This document shows positions 54,890-61,884 of a DNA stretch of 64,000 bases, piece by piece; position 1 is the first letter of the stretch; the number at the start of each line of letters is the position of its first letter. Under the pieces are notes generated by a model. That model saw only the letters and a list, made by a program, of their open reading frames with translations, made no database searches and had not been told where the DNA came from. The position numbers and the translations under genes are program-made. The DNA lies in assembly GCF_006438875.1 (NCBI RefSeq), contig NZ_RCZH01000008.1, positions 248,001 to 312,000 on the forward strand. The letters are read 5' to 3'. Origin of the DNA: Flavobacterium pectinovorum. Lineage in GTDB: Bacteria > Bacteroidota > Bacteroidia > Flavobacteriales > Flavobacteriaceae.

Positions 54890-55042
54890 ATGAAAAATAA
54901 AACAACCACAAACACAGAGAAAAAATCAAGCCTTAAAAGCTTTACTGCTCTTTCCAGAAAACAATTACAAACTATTTTAGGAGGAACAGGAGATCCGGTA
55001 ACATCTAGAGGTACTAAAACAAGTATACCAGACGAACCATAA
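54890..55042 (+). CDS. Double-glycine-leader peptide 5
   Basis: 50 residues: a leader with SSLKSFTALSRKQLQTILGG and the core TGDPVTSRGTKTSIPDEP. The core is longer than in copies 1-4: one extra residue before DP and an IPDEP end. With peptide 6 it forms a second subtype. Confidence 0.85.
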   Translation: MKNKTTTNTEKKSSLKSFTALSRKQLQTILGGTGDPVTSRGTKTSIPDEP

Positions 55043-55059
55043 CCAAAAAATAAAACCCT

Positions 55060-55209
55060 ATGAAAAACAAAGCAACCAAAAACACAGACAAAACATCAAG
55101 CCTTAAAAACTTCTCTGCTCTTTCCAGAACACAATTACAAACTGTTTTAGGAGGCGAAGATCCGAAAATTTTTAGAGGCACAAAGACAAGTATACCTGAT
55201 AATCCATAA
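55060..55209 (+). CDS. Double-glycine-leader peptide 6
   Basis: 49 residues: a leader with SSLKNFSALSRTQLQTVLGG (Lys to Thr in the SRKQ element) and the core EDPKIFRGTKTSIPDNP. It is the most diverged copy: Ser before RGT is Phe, and the end is IPDNP as in peptide 5. It is the last of the array and is followed by a terminator. Confidence 0.85.
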   Translation: MKNKATKNTDKTSSLKNFSALSRTQLQTVLGGEDPKIFRGTKTSIPDNP

Positions 55210-55251
55210 TTTTTCTTTAACTAATCAAATTTAAGAGATTAATCTTTTTAT

Positions 55252-55294
55252 AAAATCCCAATCTATGATTATAAATTAATAGATTGGGATTTTA
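55252..55294 (+). terminator. Terminator of the peptide array
   Basis: AAAATCCCAATCTAT (55252-55266) pairs with ATAGATTGGGATTTT (55279-55293). Confidence 0.85.
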
Positions 55295-55448
55295 CTTTAA
55301 TGCATTCTCTAAATCACCATACTATCTCTGTTTATATAAACATCCTTAAAAAATACGCCTTAAACAATCCTTTTCTCTATAATAATTCTTTACTTTACTC
55401 CACCAAAAGTCTTATTAACAATACTTGCTTTCCCAAAAACAATAAATA

Positions 55449-56195
55449 ATGGATAATATCAATGTTTTAATAATAGAAGATACTCCAGAACAAGGCGATG
55501 CTCTTACCAAAGTATTGCTTGAAAACAATTACACCGTTGCCGGAGTAGCCAAAAACTTTACAGATGCTATAAAGCTTTTTTACGAAAACACCGTTGATGT
55601 TATTATCATCGATGTGTTTCTTGACGGAAAACCAGACGGAATCACTTTTGCAGAATCCATAAACATTATTCCAAACGCTTCAAAACCATTTGTGTTTTTA
55701 ACCAGTTCGCATGATCGTCAGATTTTTGAACGTGCAAAGCTCACGAAACCGTTCAGTTTTTTAATGAAGCCTTTTAATGAGTTAGAAATTCTGTATGCTA
55801 TAGAAATGGCGGTCGAGAAATTCTATGAACAAACCAATGTATTTTTAAGCGAAGAACAAGACACTGTAATCAGCAGTGATTACTTATTTATAAAAAAGAA
55901 AAACTCCCTAAAAAAAGTTTCTATAAACGACATTCTATACATTGAAGTCGAAGAACGATATTGCAATATTATTACCGAAAAAGAAAAATTTGTCATTCAA
56001 ATCTCCCTGACTAAAATCAGTAATTTATTGGACAAAAATAAATTCATAAAAACCCATCGAAACACTCTTGTCAATACAGACAAAATCGAAGAAATCATTC
56101 TCGCTGATAATCTTGTGATCCTAAAAGGAAATCATAAAATAAATCTAAGCGATACTTATAAAGATTTTATCAAAAAAATGAATATTTTATCCTAA
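55449..56195 (+). CDS. LytTR-type response regulator
   Basis: 248 residues. The receiver domain (1-125) has the acidic pair Glu10-Asp11, phospho-acceptor Asp55 in VIIIDVFLDG, Thr/Ser in FLTSSHD, and Lys107 in FLMKPF. The C-terminal LytTR DNA-binding domain (about 147-245) shows VSINDILYIEVEERYCNIIT and KFIKTHRNTLVNTDKIEEII. It is the natural partner of the TPR kinase upstream, and the peptide array lies between them. By analogy with other LytTR regulators it should bind direct repeats upstream of target promoters. No exact -7 box precedes it; readthrough past the array terminator or an unusual promoter is possible. Confidence 0.93.
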   Translation: MDNINVLIIEDTPEQGDALTKVLLENNYTVAGVAKNFTDAIKLFYENTVDVIIIDVFLDGKPDGITFAESINIIPNASKPFVFLTSSHDRQIFERAKLTKPFSFLMKPFNELEILYAIEMAVEKFYEQTNVFLSEEQDTVISSDYLFIKKKNSLKKVSINDILYIEVEERYCNIITEKEKFVIQISLTKISNLLDKNKFIKTHRNTLVNTDKIEEIILADNLVILKGNHKINLSDTYKDFIKKMNILS

Positions 56196-56210
56196 AAAGA
56201 CATTCTTTTA

Positions 56211-56267
56211 AAATAAGAAAACGACAAATCCTCTTTGTTTCAAAGAGGATTTGTCGTTTTCTTATTT
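56211..56267 (+). terminator. Very long perfect hairpin after the LytTR gene
   Basis: 27-bp arms (56211-56237 and 56241-56267) are exact complements around a 3-base loop; the arms begin AAATAAGAAAACGACAAATC. It works as a terminator by position, but the stem is far longer than normal. Confidence 0.85.
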
Positions 56268-56396
56268 GCTCAGATTCTGATCTAAAACCTTTTTTAAAGA
56301 TTTTTATGACAGGAAAACTGGCTTTCGTGACATTTCTCCGCTAAAAAAGCAAAATCGAAATTATTTTTACGCTTGTAACCTACAAAACAACTATAA

Positions 56397-56648
56397 ATGA
56401 GAATTGCATTAATCAACCAACCCGATATGAGACCTTTAGTAATCATAAAAAAAATAATCAATAATCCCTGGGTTGGAGTTCTTGTTTCATTAGCTGTAAT
56501 AATTCCATGTTTATACGAGATTCTGGATGATATTACGGTTCTTAGAAAAGAATATATAGTATTGTTAATCTCATTTCCGATCTACATAAAATCACTTAAA
56601 AAGATATTTGACGAAATTTTAGACACCTCAGATGATTTTTCCGAGTAA
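56397..56648 (+). CDS. Small membrane protein, unknown
   Basis: 83 residues (73 if the ATG at 56427 is used). Two hydrophobic segments (about 24-42, PWVGVLVSLAVIIPCLYEI, and 52-65, EYIVLLISFPIYIK), ending in an acidic tail (DEILDTSDDFSE). A terminator follows, which supports a real gene. Whether it belongs with the peptide system (for instance as an immunity-like membrane peptide) or with rpoD is unknown. Confidence 0.6.
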   Translation: MRIALINQPDMRPLVIIKKIINNPWVGVLVSLAVIIPCLYEILDDITVLRKEYIVLLISFPIYIKSLKKIFDEILDTSDDFSE

Positions 56649-56671
56649 AAATAACTTTTGCCCCACCCTGA

Positions 56672-56718
56672 TAAAACACTCCTAATTAGATACTTATGCC
56701 GGAGTGTTTTTCTTTTTT
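56672..56718 (+). terminator. Terminator of the small membrane protein gene
   Basis: AAAACACTCC (56673-56682) pairs with GGAGTGTTTT (56701-56710), followed by T, C and T6. Confidence 0.75.
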
Positions 56719-56730
56719 AAAATATTTTCC

Positions 56731-56776
56731 AACTATTTGTAACTTTTTTGTATCTTCTTACGTATAACTATTTGTA
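56731..56776 (+). promoter_or_regulatory. Direct repeat AACTATTTGTA upstream of rpoD
   Basis: Exact copies at 56731-56741 and 56766-56776, 35 bases apart. The second resembles a shortened -7 box. Possible promoter or regulator site. Confidence 0.4.
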
Positions 56777-56803
56777 CACTTAAAAATTGAGGAGACAAAA
56801 AAC

Positions 56804-57667
56804 ATGAGACAACTTAAAATCACCAAGCAGGTAACCAATCGTGAAACTGCATCGTTAGACAAATACCTACAAGAAATTGGAAAAGTTGACCTAATTACCG
56901 CTGATGAAGAGGTAGAATTAGCACAAAGAATAAAGGCCGGTGATCAAAAAGCATTAGAAAAATTAACAAAAGCCAACCTACGTTTCGTTGTATCGGTTGC
57001 TAAACAATATCAAAATCAAGGTTTAACTCTTCCTGACTTAATTAATGAAGGAAACTTAGGTTTAATTAAAGCGGCTCAACGTTTTGATGAAACTCGTGGT
57101 TTCAAATTCATTTCTTATGCTGTATGGTGGATTCGTCAATCGATTCTTCAAGCTTTGGCTGAACAATCGCGTATTGTTCGTTTACCATTAAACAAAATTG
57201 GTTCTATCAATAAAATCAACAAAATGTATGCTTTATTAGAGCAATCTAACGAGCGTCCACCTTCTGCTGAAGAAATTGCAAAAGAACTTGACATGACCGT
57301 AAATGACGTAAAAGAGTCTATGAAAAACTCTGGTCGTCACTTATCAATGGATGCACCTCTTGTTGAAGGTGAGGATTCTAACCTTTATGACGTATTACGT
57401 TCTGGAGAATCTCCAAACCCGGACAGAGAGTTAATTCACGAATCATTGCGTACTGAAATCGAGCGTTCATTAGAAACATTAACTCCAAGAGAGGCAGATG
57501 TTGTTCGTTTGTATTTTGGTCTTGGCGATCAACACCCAATGACTTTAGAAGAAATTGGAGAAACTTTCGATTTAACTCGTGAGCGTGTTCGTCAGATTAA
57601 AGAAAAAGCAATCCGCAGATTAAAACACACTTCAAGAAGTAAAATCCTTAAAACTTATTTAGGATAA
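56804..57667 (+). CDS. rpoD: Primary sigma factor RpoD/SigA (Bacteroidota type)
   Basis: Housekeeping sigma factor that recognises the TTTG/TAnnTTTG promoters found throughout the window. The 287 residues lack region 1.1, as is normal for the phylum. Region 1.2 starts [20 protein letters not shown]; region 2 has [40 protein letters not shown] and [20 protein letters not shown]; region 3 has [11 protein letters not shown]; region 4 has [20 protein letters not shown] and [20 protein letters not shown]. An SD-like GAGGAG lies 11 bases before the ATG, which is rare in this phylum. AACTATTTGTA occurs twice upstream (56731, 56766). Confidence 0.97.
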   Translation: MRQLKITKQVTNRETASLDKYLQEIGKVDLITADEEVELAQRIKAGDQKALEKLTKANLRFVVSVAKQYQNQGLTLPDLINEGNLGLIKAAQRFDETRGFKFISYAVWWIRQSILQALAEQSRIVRLPLNKIGSINKINKMYALLEQSNERPPSAEEIAKELDMTVNDVKESMKNSGRHLSMDAPLVEGEDSNLYDVLRSGESPNPDRELIHESLRTEIERSLETLTPREADVVRLYFGLGDQHPMTLEEIGETFDLTRERVRQIKEKAIRRLKHTSRSKILKTYLG

Positions 57668-57695
57668 CATATAAAAAATAAATTCCAATATTTTA

Positions 57696-57733
57696 AAATT
57701 CCAAACTCCAATCATTGTTGGGATTTGGAATTT
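57696..57733 (+). terminator. Hairpin after rpoD
   Basis: AAATTCCAAA (57696-57705) pairs with TTTGGAATTT (57724-57733). No long T run, so it is a weak terminator. Confidence 0.55.
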
Positions 57734-57808
57734 ATTGCGAAAGTGCTTATATTGGACATTAAAGCAAACAACAGTTTGATTGACTGTTCGTTTTTTGATT
57801 GATGATTG

Positions 57809-57836
57809 AAACTCCGGCTGATTACCGGAGTTTTTT
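57809..57836 (+). terminator. Second terminator after rpoD
   Basis: AAACTCCGG pairs with CCGGAGTTT, then T6, 140 bases past the rpoD stop. Confidence 0.75.
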
Positions 57837-57854
57837 ATTTTTTGTCAGAACGTT

Positions 57855-58035
57855 TTTTACCGCAAAGTTCATGAAGGTTTTTCATCTTTTGAATCTTGTA
57901 AAAATACAAAGTTCGCAAAGCTTTATGTTGACCAAACTTCACGCAAAGCTTTTTTGAACTTCATAAACTCATCAAACATTCGGCATAAAAACTTTGCGAA
58001 CTTTGCGTAAATCTTAGCGGGCTTTGCGGTTAAAT
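57855..58035. repeat. Large inverted-repeat element of the CGCAAAG family
   Basis: Starts ACCGCAAAGTTCATGAAG and ends with CTTTGCGGT; inner blocks AAAGTTCGCAAAGC and ACTTTGCGAACTTTGCGT are complementary. Same family flavour as 21143-21206. Its right end carries the -33 TTTG of rpe. Confidence 0.7.
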
Positions 58036-58053
58036 TTCAATGTAATATCTTTG
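58023..58053 (+). promoter_or_regulatory. rpe promoter (TTTG-N19-TATCTTTG)
   Basis: TTTG (58023-58026) and TATCTTTG (58046-58053) are exactly 19 bases apart, 28 bases before the ATG. The -33 part lies in the repeat element. Confidence 0.8.
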
Positions 58054-58081
58054 TAAAAAAAACAACACACACAACTACACA

Positions 58082-58744
58082 ATGAAGAATACACTTATAG
58101 CTCCTTCGGTTCTTGCAGCTGATTTTGCCAATTTACAACGTGATCTCGAAATGATCAATAACAGTCAGGCTGATTGGTTTCATATTGATATTATGGACGG
58201 AGTTTTTGTTCCGAATATTTCTTTTGGAATGCCTGTTTTAGAAGCAATTTCAAAACATGCAAAAAAATATATTGATGTACATTTAATGATTATTGATCCG
58301 GATCGATACATTAAAACTTTTGCCGATTTAGGCGCGAATGGCTTAACAGTACATTATGAAGCTTGTACGCATTTGCACAGAACATTACAAGCAATTAAAG
58401 CCGAAGGAATGAAAGCCGGAGTTGCGATTAACCCGCATACAAATATTGATTTACTAGAAGATGTAATCAATGATATTGACTTAGTTTGTATTATGAGTGT
58501 GAATCCGGGTTTTGGAGGACAATCGTTCATCGAAAATACTTACGATAAAGTCAAAAAACTAAAAGCTTTAATTACACGCAAAAATGCTTCAACATTAATC
58601 GAAATTGATGGCGGTGTAACAAGCAAAAATGCAAAGCAATTAGTAGAAGCCGGAGCGGATGTTTTGGTTGCCGGAAGTTTTGTTTTTAAAGCCGAAAACC
58701 CAACTCAAACTGTTGCAGAATTAAAAACTCTGACTACTTTTTAA
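58082..58744 (+). CDS. rpe: Ribulose-phosphate 3-epimerase
   Basis: Interconverts ribulose 5-phosphate and xylulose 5-phosphate in the pentose phosphate pathway. The 220 residues form a TIM barrel with the family motifs APSVLAADFANL, WFHIDIMDGVFVPNISFG (metal Asp), VHLMIIDPDRYI, IMSVNPGFGGQSFI and IEIDGGVTSKNAKQLVEAGA. Normal length. A terminator follows 25 bases later. Confidence 0.97.
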   Translation: MKNTLIAPSVLAADFANLQRDLEMINNSQADWFHIDIMDGVFVPNISFGMPVLEAISKHAKKYIDVHLMIIDPDRYIKTFADLGANGLTVHYEACTHLHRTLQAIKAEGMKAGVAINPHTNIDLLEDVINDIDLVCIMSVNPGFGGQSFIENTYDKVKKLKALITRKNASTLIEIDGGVTSKNAKQLVEAGADVLVAGSFVFKAENPTQTVAELKTLTTF

Positions 58745-58768
58745 TTAAACAAAAATATAAAAACACAG

Positions 58769-58794
58769 GCCGAAGAGAAATCTTCGGCTTTTTT
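58769..58794 (+). terminator. Terminator of rpe
   Basis: GCCGAAGA, loop, TCTTCGGC, then T6. Confidence 0.9.
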
Positions 58795-58845
58795 ATTGAA
58801 TTAAATCTATCCTGTCTTCTTAAGAAAATCAGCAAAATCACGGTT

Positions 58846-59152
58846 AATTCTATCCAACTCTTTTAAGTAGTTTTTTTTGCCACGAACCGAACTATAGTGA
58901 ACAAGTGAAGCAATTCATGAATTATTTTTTCACGCAGATTTAAAAAGATTTATACAGATAAGCGCAGATTAATTTAATAAAAATCCAAAATTAGATTTGC
59001 TCTAATCTCTCAAATCTGCGTGAAACAACAAATCATTTTAATCTTAAGAATTCTATCTAACTTTTTTAAGTAGTTTTTTTTGAGTTAGTAACTCTTTATG
59101 AAACTCCTAAAATATTATCTTTTAAATTCTATCTAACTATTTTTTTAAGTTG
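58846..59152. repeat. Three spaced copies of an AATTCTATCTAACT repeat
   Basis: Copies at 58846-58879, 59049-59082 (34 bases, two mismatches) and 59125-59152 (shorter). They share AATTCTATCTAACT, a T run and TTTTAAGTAG. The first two flank the inverted repeat at 58927-59026. Confidence 0.7.
58927..59026. repeat. Inverted-repeat element, third member of the CACGCAGATT family
   Basis: Begins TTTTCACGCAGATTT and ends AAATCTGCGTGAAA, like the pair at 3916-4150. Confidence 0.7.
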
Positions 59153-59429
59153 CTGATAAATAAATCCTGGCGGGACGTCATATTTATAGAAAAAATTAAC
59201 GGTTAGTTGATAAAACCCCATAGGGGTGGCATCTTAGCAATTAGATCTTAATATAGATGTCGCTCCGATGGAGCTTTAACCCTAAGAACGTTAATATTAG
59301 CTATAAATATGGCGCTCCTCCAGAGCTTTTAAAAATTAGGACTAAAGGCTTTATTCGCTTACACAAGTTAGCTACTATTTGTCAAAGCCCCAAACACACT
59401 TTCTTGAAATCTGTGGTTAAAAAGCAAAA

Positions 59430-60269
59430 TCAATTCGATAAAACTTTAGCTTTTCTATACGCAGTAAGACTGATCTCATTATGTTTCTTAAAGAATTTAT
59501 TCAGATGACTTTCATCAGAAAAACCAAATTCATCTACAATTTCATTAATTCTCATATCACTAAAAGTCAACCTATGCTCTATCAGTCTTAGTTTATAATT
59601 TGAAACGAAAGACTGAAGCGTTTCTCCGCAATTACTCTTAAAATAACTCCCAAGATAAGTATCCGATATATCAAATTTCTCTGCTATAGCCGAAGCTTTT
59701 AATTTCTCTGGAAAGAAAATATTGGTCTGAATATAACTAATGATTTCCAAAATTCTTTTATCAGCATTTTCCTTTACGCCGGATGGTTTTATTATCGCAA
59801 TGTTTCGGGCAGCAATTACTATAAGTGCATTTACATAATGAGTAATTAAATCTTCATCATAAATATCTTTGTTATCAATAGCATAGATTAGCGATTCGGC
59901 AATTGATCTCACAAGAAATTCGTCTGCTTTTCGTTTCAAAATACAGCCTGACAAATGCGATGCATAATGCAGCAAACATTCAATATGATCAATACTTTTT
60001 GATCGATATTCTTTTACATATTCATTATTAATCTTAACCAATAAAAACTCTGTTGTCGTAGTAATATCAAAATTATGATAATCATTTGGTGTCAGTAACA
60101 TTAGATTTCCCGTTTGATAAGAAATTGAATTTCCATTAATATGAAGAAATCCGGTGCCTGAAACCACATAAACCATCTGAAAAAAACTAAACTTCGAATT
60201 GACAATCGGACATTCATCTACTTTCTTATAAAGTACTTCAACAGACTGATGCATATTCTCTTTTTTCAT
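59430..60269 (-). CDS. AraC-family transcriptional regulator with cupin N-terminus
   Basis: About 279 residues. The N-terminal cupin-like sensor (about 10-90: FFQMVYVVSGTGFLHINGNS, LMLLTPNDYHNFDITT) is followed by two helix-turn-helices at the C-terminus (about 180-270: LKASAIAEKFDISDTYLGSY, INEIVDEFGFSDESHLNKFF). The frame could start at 60293, but the -7 box TACTTTTG (60274-60281) lies over its first codons. The ATG at 60269 (MKKENMHQ) or 60254 (MHQSVEV) is therefore the start. It is divergent from an MFS pump, which it probably controls in response to a small molecule. Confidence 0.85.
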   Translation of the reverse strand: MKKENMHQSVEVLYKKVDECPIVNSKFSFFQMVYVVSGTGFLHINGNSISYQTGNLMLLTPNDYHNFDITTTTEFLLVKINNEYVKEYRSKSIDHIECLLHYASHLSGCILKRKADEFLVRSIAESLIYAIDNKDIYDEDLITHYVNALIVIAARNIAIIKPSGVKENADKRILEIISYIQTNIFFPEKLKASAIAEKFDISDTYLGSYFKSNCGETLQSFVSNYKLRLIEHRLTFSDMRINEIVDEFGFSDESHLNKFFKKHNEISLTAYRKAKVLSN

Positions 60270-60273
60270 CTTG

Positions 60274-60281
60274 CAAAAGTA
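60274..60281 (-). promoter_or_regulatory. -7 box of the AraC gene
   Basis: TACTTTTG on the minus strand, four bases before the ATG at 60269. Another predicted leaderless start, unless translation begins at 60254. Confidence 0.5.
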
Positions 60282-60326
60282 CTTCTTTATCATTTAATTG
60301 TACTGACAAACAATATTAATTCAGTT

Positions 60327-60334
60327 TATTTTTG
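60327..60334 (+). promoter_or_regulatory. -7 box of the MFS gene
   Basis: TATTTTTG, 19 bases before the ATG at 60354. Confidence 0.55.
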
Positions 60335-60353
60335 CTAAAAAATATTAAAAAAA

Positions 60354-61883
60354 ATGAAGCAAAAATTTTACTCCGCCAAAAACACTATTGTTTTAATCGC
60401 TATTTGTCTGGCTACATTGATGTTTTCTTTGGAAATTTCAAGTGTTCCGGTTATACTCCCAACGCTCGAAAAAGTACTTAATGCAAATCTCAAAGACATG
60501 CAATGGATTATGAACATCTATACAATAGGATGTACCACAGTTCTTATGGCTGCCGGAACATTAGCAGATCGATATGGCAGAAAACGCATTCTAATAATTA
60601 CTTTAATTTTATTTGGCATTTCCTCGTTAATTTGTGGTTTGGCAGAAAATATTGCTGTGCTCATAATCAGTCGTTTTTTTCAGGGAATAAGTGGCGGCGC
60701 AATGCTTATTTGCCAAGTTGCCACATTATCCCATCAATTTCAAGAAGGAAAAGAACGCAGTAAAGCTTTTGGCATCTGGGGAATTATTCTGGGCGTTGGA
60801 TTGGGTTTTGGACCTATAATAGGCGGATCAATAATAGCCCTGTTATCCTGGCAATGGGTATTTCTAATACATGTTCCCATAGCGCTTTTGGCTGTTATTT
60901 TGGTTTACGGTTACGTAGACGAATCTAAAGATTCTGACGCTAAAAAAATAGACATTTGGGGAATGATTACTTTGTCTACATCCGTATTTGGGTTAACCTA
61001 TTTTATTACTCAAGGTCCGGATCTTGGTTTTACCAGTCCTATAGCTTTGAGTATTATAAGCCTTACAATTATAAGTTTTATTATCTTTTTAAAAGTCGAA
61101 AAAACGAATCAATATCCAATGTTTGATTTTTCGGTTTTCAAAATCCGCAATTTTTCGGGTGCCATTCTGGGATCTATCGGGATGAATTTTAGCTTTTGGC
61201 CCTTTATAATTTATTTACCTATTTATTTCCAAAGTTGTTTAGGATATGACGTGGTAACTGTAGGATTGTCTTTGCTGGCTTACACTCTTCCAACTTTAAT
61301 TATCCCTCCTTTTGCCGAATATCTTTCGGTACGATATCGCACGGGAATTGTGATTCCGTTAGGTTTGTTTGTAATAGGATTAGGCTTTATTCTTATGAGA
61401 TATGGCAGTACTGCTGAACATGCAAGTTGGTTAACAATGCTTCCCGGTTCTCTACTCGCAGGAATTGGATTAGGTTTAACCAATACACCTGTAACCAATA
61501 CAACAACAGGTTCAGTCTCTTCCAATCGCTCAGGAATGGCATCAGGAATAGACATGAGTGCAAGATTAATTACCTTGTCTATTAATATTGCATTAATGGG
61601 ATTTATATTAGTCGAAGGAATCTTTTCACACTTAAATACTGCATTTTCAGGATCTGTCAATAAAGCAGCATTGCGTTCCATTTCAGAAAAAGTAGCTGCA
61701 GGAAATTTTTCATCCCTTAAGCAAGATTTTCCGGAATTAGCAATATTAGATTCGTCAAATTCAGTCTTACATTCCGCGCTTGCTCATGGTTTTGAAATAA
61801 TATTGCTTTATGGAGGAATTGGCGTTTGGATATTAGCCATTTTGAGTTTTATACTCTTTAACCCAAGAAAATTCAAAAACTGA
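60354..61883 (+). CDS. MFS transporter, DHA2 (EmrB/QacA) drug:H+ antiporter family
   Basis: Inner-membrane exporter, 509 residues, about 14 helices. Seen are the motif LADRYGRKRILIITLILFG (MFS motif A, after helix 2) and GIILGVGLGFGPIIGGSIIA (motif C, after helix 5, mark of antiporters). IMNIYTIGCTTVLMAAGTLA fits the DHA2 start. Substrate unknown (drugs, dyes or metabolites). No HlyD-type adaptor is adjacent, so single-membrane action is likely. The AraC regulator is divergent. The gene ends one base before the convergent endonuclease gene. Confidence 0.92.
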   Translation: MKQKFYSAKNTIVLIAICLATLMFSLEISSVPVILPTLEKVLNANLKDMQWIMNIYTIGCTTVLMAAGTLADRYGRKRILIITLILFGISSLICGLAENIAVLIISRFFQGISGGAMLICQVATLSHQFQEGKERSKAFGIWGIILGVGLGFGPIIGGSIIALLSWQWVFLIHVPIALLAVILVYGYVDESKDSDAKKIDIWGMITLSTSVFGLTYFITQGPDLGFTSPIALSIISLTIISFIIFLKVEKTNQYPMFDFSVFKIRNFSGAILGSIGMNFSFWPFIIYLPIYFQSCLGYDVVTVGLSLLAYTLPTLIIPPFAEYLSVRYRTGIVIPLGLFVIGLGFILMRYGSTAEHASWLTMLPGSLLAGIGLGLTNTPVTNTTTGSVSSNRSGMASGIDMSARLITLSINIALMGFILVEGIFSHLNTAFSGSVNKAALRSISEKVAAGNFSSLKQDFPELAILDSSNSVLHSALAHGFEIILLYGGIGVWILAILSFILFNPRKFKN

Positions 61884-61884
61884 T

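Larger units (their letters stand above)
54273..55209 (+). repeat. Six-copy tandem gene array, unit about 154 bp
   Basis: Gene starts at 54273, 54428, 54582, 54735, 54890 and 55060 (spacings 155, 154, 153, 155, 170). Gaps between genes are 9-17 bases. The array arose by tandem duplication, with variation concentrated after the Gly-Gly. Confidence 0.9.
57668..58081. other. rpoD-rpe intergenic region
   Basis: No gene seen. Two hairpins, then a large inverted-repeat element (57855-58035), then the rpe promoter. Confidence 0.65.
58795..59429. other. Repeat-rich intergenic region between rpe and the AraC gene
   Basis: No credible gene; the 83-codon frame at 59257-59508 runs from repeat DNA into the AraC gene antisense. 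Contents: three 28-34-base direct repeats, one CACGCAGATT inverted repeat, and GTCGCTCCGATGGAGCTTT / GGCGCTCCTCCAGAGCTTT half-palindromes (about 59258-59330). Confidence 0.65.

Noticed and set aside
54273-55209. Regular repeat of about 154 bp looked at as a CRISPR or satellite array
   Set aside because: Each unit is an intact ATG-to-stop frame with conserved protein sequence and no short repeat/spacer structure; it is a gene array.
54273-55209. Peptides considered as lanthipeptides or disulfide bacteriocins
   Set aside because: Cores contain no cysteine, and no LanB/LanM, ATP-grasp or radical-SAM gene lies in the window.
59257-59508. 83-codon forward frame
   Set aside because: It starts in GTCGCTCCGATGGAGC-type repeat DNA and ends antisense to the AraC gene.
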